Assembly: GCA_038247555.1 (NCBI GenBank)
Contig: JBBRUT010000186.1
Span: forward strand, 1 to 6,350
Direction of reading: 5' to 3'
DNA: 6,350 nucleotides
From: JAHBXL01 sp038247555
GTDB taxonomy: Bacteria; Planctomycetota; Phycisphaerae; Phycisphaerales; UBA1924
Position 1 is the stretch's first letter, and each line of letters opens with the position of its first letter. The notes under the pieces were generated by a model. It saw only the letters and a program-made list of their open reading frames with translations, ran no database searches and was not told the DNA's origin. Shown one piece after another: positions 5,633-6,350 of the stretch. The translations under genes were made by a program, and so were the position numbers.

Positions 5633-5662
5633 CCCCTCCCCGAGGGAGGGGCAGGGGGTGGG
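5633..5662. repeat. Hairpin / G-quadruplex-capable repeat element
   Basis: CCCCTCCC (5633-5640) and GGGAGGGG (5644-5651) form an 8-bp stem around CGA. The right arm continues as four G-runs (5644-5646, 5648-5651, 5654-5658, 5660-5662) separated by 1, 2 and 1 bases, a canonical quadruplex pattern. Its minus-strand translation (PTPCPSLGEG) is the kind of peptide produced by dispersed C/G-rich intergenic repeats in many bacterial genomes, so this is probably one copy of such a family. It lies downstream of the terminator. Confidence 0.6.
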
Positions 5663-5742
5663 CTTTTGGATCCGCTGGGGCAGGCCCTCTTCGAAGCCCT
5701 GGAACTCGAACAGGAGAAGCGAGGGAATCTGTAGACCCATTC

Positions 5743-5772
5743 CTCTCCCGAGTTTCATTAAAAACGGGAGAG
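5743..5772. repeat. Inverted repeat with AT-rich loop
   Basis: CTCTCCCG (5743-5750) and CGGGAGAG (5765-5772) are perfect complements around a 14-base AT-rich loop. No T-run follows on the plus strand. It could be part of the same repeat element as 5633-5662 (both arms resemble CTCCC/GGGAG) or an independent hairpin. Confidence 0.45.
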
Positions 5773-5836
5773 TGGCGCACCGGATCCGGAACCGGGAGGA
5801 GGAAGTTGTGATTTAAGTGCATCCGACGGGTCTTGA

Positions 5837-5849
5837 CTGTCACTGACAG
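5837..5849. promoter_or_regulatory. Short perfect dyad CTGTCA-C-TGACAG
   Basis: A 13-base palindrome with a one-base centre, too tight to form a hairpin but of operator type. It overlaps TTGACT at 5833-5838, a possible -35 element, although no convincing -10 follows. It lies about 150 bases before the right-edge gene. Confidence 0.25.
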
Positions 5850-5996
5850 CAAGGTGGGTGTGGCGCGGTAAGCTGGGTCCGAATAGCTGCTTTTCCGCGG
5901 AGTCGGAGTAGATTGGCTATGCTGTTCTCTCTTGAGAGTCGAACTGACCGTTTAGGCGGTTCGCTCTTGGGAAGGATGCCCCAATAAGCTTTTGGA

Positions 5997-6350
5997 ATGG
6001 AGCAAGTGCCAGTGGACCCGAGTGCTTCAAGTAGCCCTGATTGCGCTTCAGCATCGCCGGAGATGGCAGAAGCGAAGCAACGGCTCACCAATGCAAGTGC
6101 TGTAATTTTGGCCAAGGATGTCAATCAATCCATCTTCAAGCCGGGTTGGCTCGTCAAACAAGGCATACTCCTGCCCGAAGAAGTCGATAGCGGTGGCGCG
6201 GTATTCGTACCCGGTTTTACCAAAATCGCGGCGGAGCGCTTTGAGCTACTGGTGCTACCAGACCGCGTACAAATTCGGTTTGGTGCCTTGGATGATGGTG
6301 AGGAAGGCATGCTGCTGAGGACTCTCGGCAGCATTGCTCGGACCCTTCCC
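5997..6350 (+). CDS. Uncharacterised protein, N-terminal part (runs off the right edge)
   Basis: 118 residues are visible from ATG 5997 with no stop before the window ends. An in-frame TAA at 5985-5987 makes this the first possible start; Met23 (6063) is an alternative. Neither has a clear Shine-Dalgarno. Residues 1-30 are Ser/Ala-rich and look disordered. From about 33 the protein looks folded and β-rich: SAVILAKDVNQSIFKPGWLV (34-53), GGAVFVPGFTKIAAERFELL (66-85), LPDRVQIRFG (87-96), and LGSIARTLP at the edge. Conserved uncharacterised proteins with a similar 'ILAKDxNxSIxxPxWL ... FxLxVxPDRxQ ... RTLP' outline are known to me only by recollection, with no function. No signal peptide or membrane helix is seen. 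Codons such as ATA, GTA, CTA, AAA and CAA are much commoner here than in the other genes, which suggests foreign or recently acquired DNA. Competing minus-strand frames over this region look non-coding. Confidence 0.72.
   Translation, partial: MEQVPVDPSASSSPDCASASPEMAEAKQRLTNASAVILAKDVNQSIFKPGWLVKQGILLPEEVDSGGAVFVPGFTKIAAERFELLVLPDRVQIRFGALDDGEEGMLLRTLGSIARTLP

Larger units (their letters stand above)
5605..5996. other. Gene-poor region with repeats before the right-edge gene
   Basis: No supportable protein lies in these 392 bases; apparent frames are low-complexity or cross repeats. It contains the C/G-rich hairpin repeat (5633-5662), an inverted repeat (5743-5772), a short dyad (5837-5849) and, from about 5880, a visibly less GC-rich leader to the next gene. 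The promoter of that gene should be in the last 150 bases but I cannot place it. Confidence 0.5.

Noticed and set aside
5552..5734. 60-codon plus-strand ORF ending EALELEQEKRGNL
   Set aside because: It starts inside the RRM terminator region and crosses the terminator and the C/G-rich repeat, so it is unlikely to be a gene.
5121..5852. Minus-strand frames over the RRM gene and its terminator
   Set aside because: They translate the glycine codons as polyalanine or polyproline and run through a terminator and a repeat element; no domain is visible.
5840..6124. 94-codon minus-strand frame opposite the right-edge gene
   Set aside because: It is less protein-like than the plus-strand frame, which is open to the window end and shows alternating hydrophobic β patterns.

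Overview
The window is GC-rich bacterial chromosome with strongly C/G-ending codons. A planctomycete, probably of the Phycisphaerae type, fits best. This is inference from the mix of a tail-anchored eukaryotic-like Ser/Thr kinase, an infC without its usual neighbours, a glycine-rich RRM protein, planctomycete-style small hypothetical proteins and a general scarcity of Shine-Dalgarno sites. No marker gene in the window fixes the taxonomy.

Layout, left to right. Positions 1-208 hold the partial end of a minus-strand reading frame with a recognisable NTRGEKGPWSE-type segment. It abuts a short direct-repeat patch (206-322) and a gene-poor stretch up to 566. A plus-strand Ser/Thr protein kinase with a C-terminal membrane anchor follows (567-1943). 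After about 300 bases without a gene comes infC, translation initiation factor IF-3 (2244-2993). It has no usable ATG/GTG/TTG and appears to start at an ATC codon behind a perfect AAGGAG. A strong hairpin terminator (3023-3048) separates infC from a convergent minus-strand MacB/FtsX-type ABC permease (3064-4356). Divergent from the permease is a small uncharacterised protein (4633-4965). Next is an RRM RNA-binding protein with a glycine-rich tail (5175-5498), whose 3' region folds into hairpins ending in a textbook intrinsic terminator (5571-5604). A 392-base gap (5605-5996) carries a hairpin/G-quadruplex-capable repeat, an inverted repeat and a small dyad. It leads to a less GC-biased gene that runs off the right edge (5997-6350).

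How the genes relate: they look like separate transcription units (signalling, translation initiation, membrane transport, RNA binding), not one pathway. I see no phage, insertion sequence, CRISPR array or defence cassette. The clearest unusual point is the inferred AUC start of infC, which would allow the classical IF-3 autoregulation. Next are the kinase's N-terminal MshEN-like repeat domain, the structured 3' end of the RRM gene, and the repeat-bearing edges of the window.
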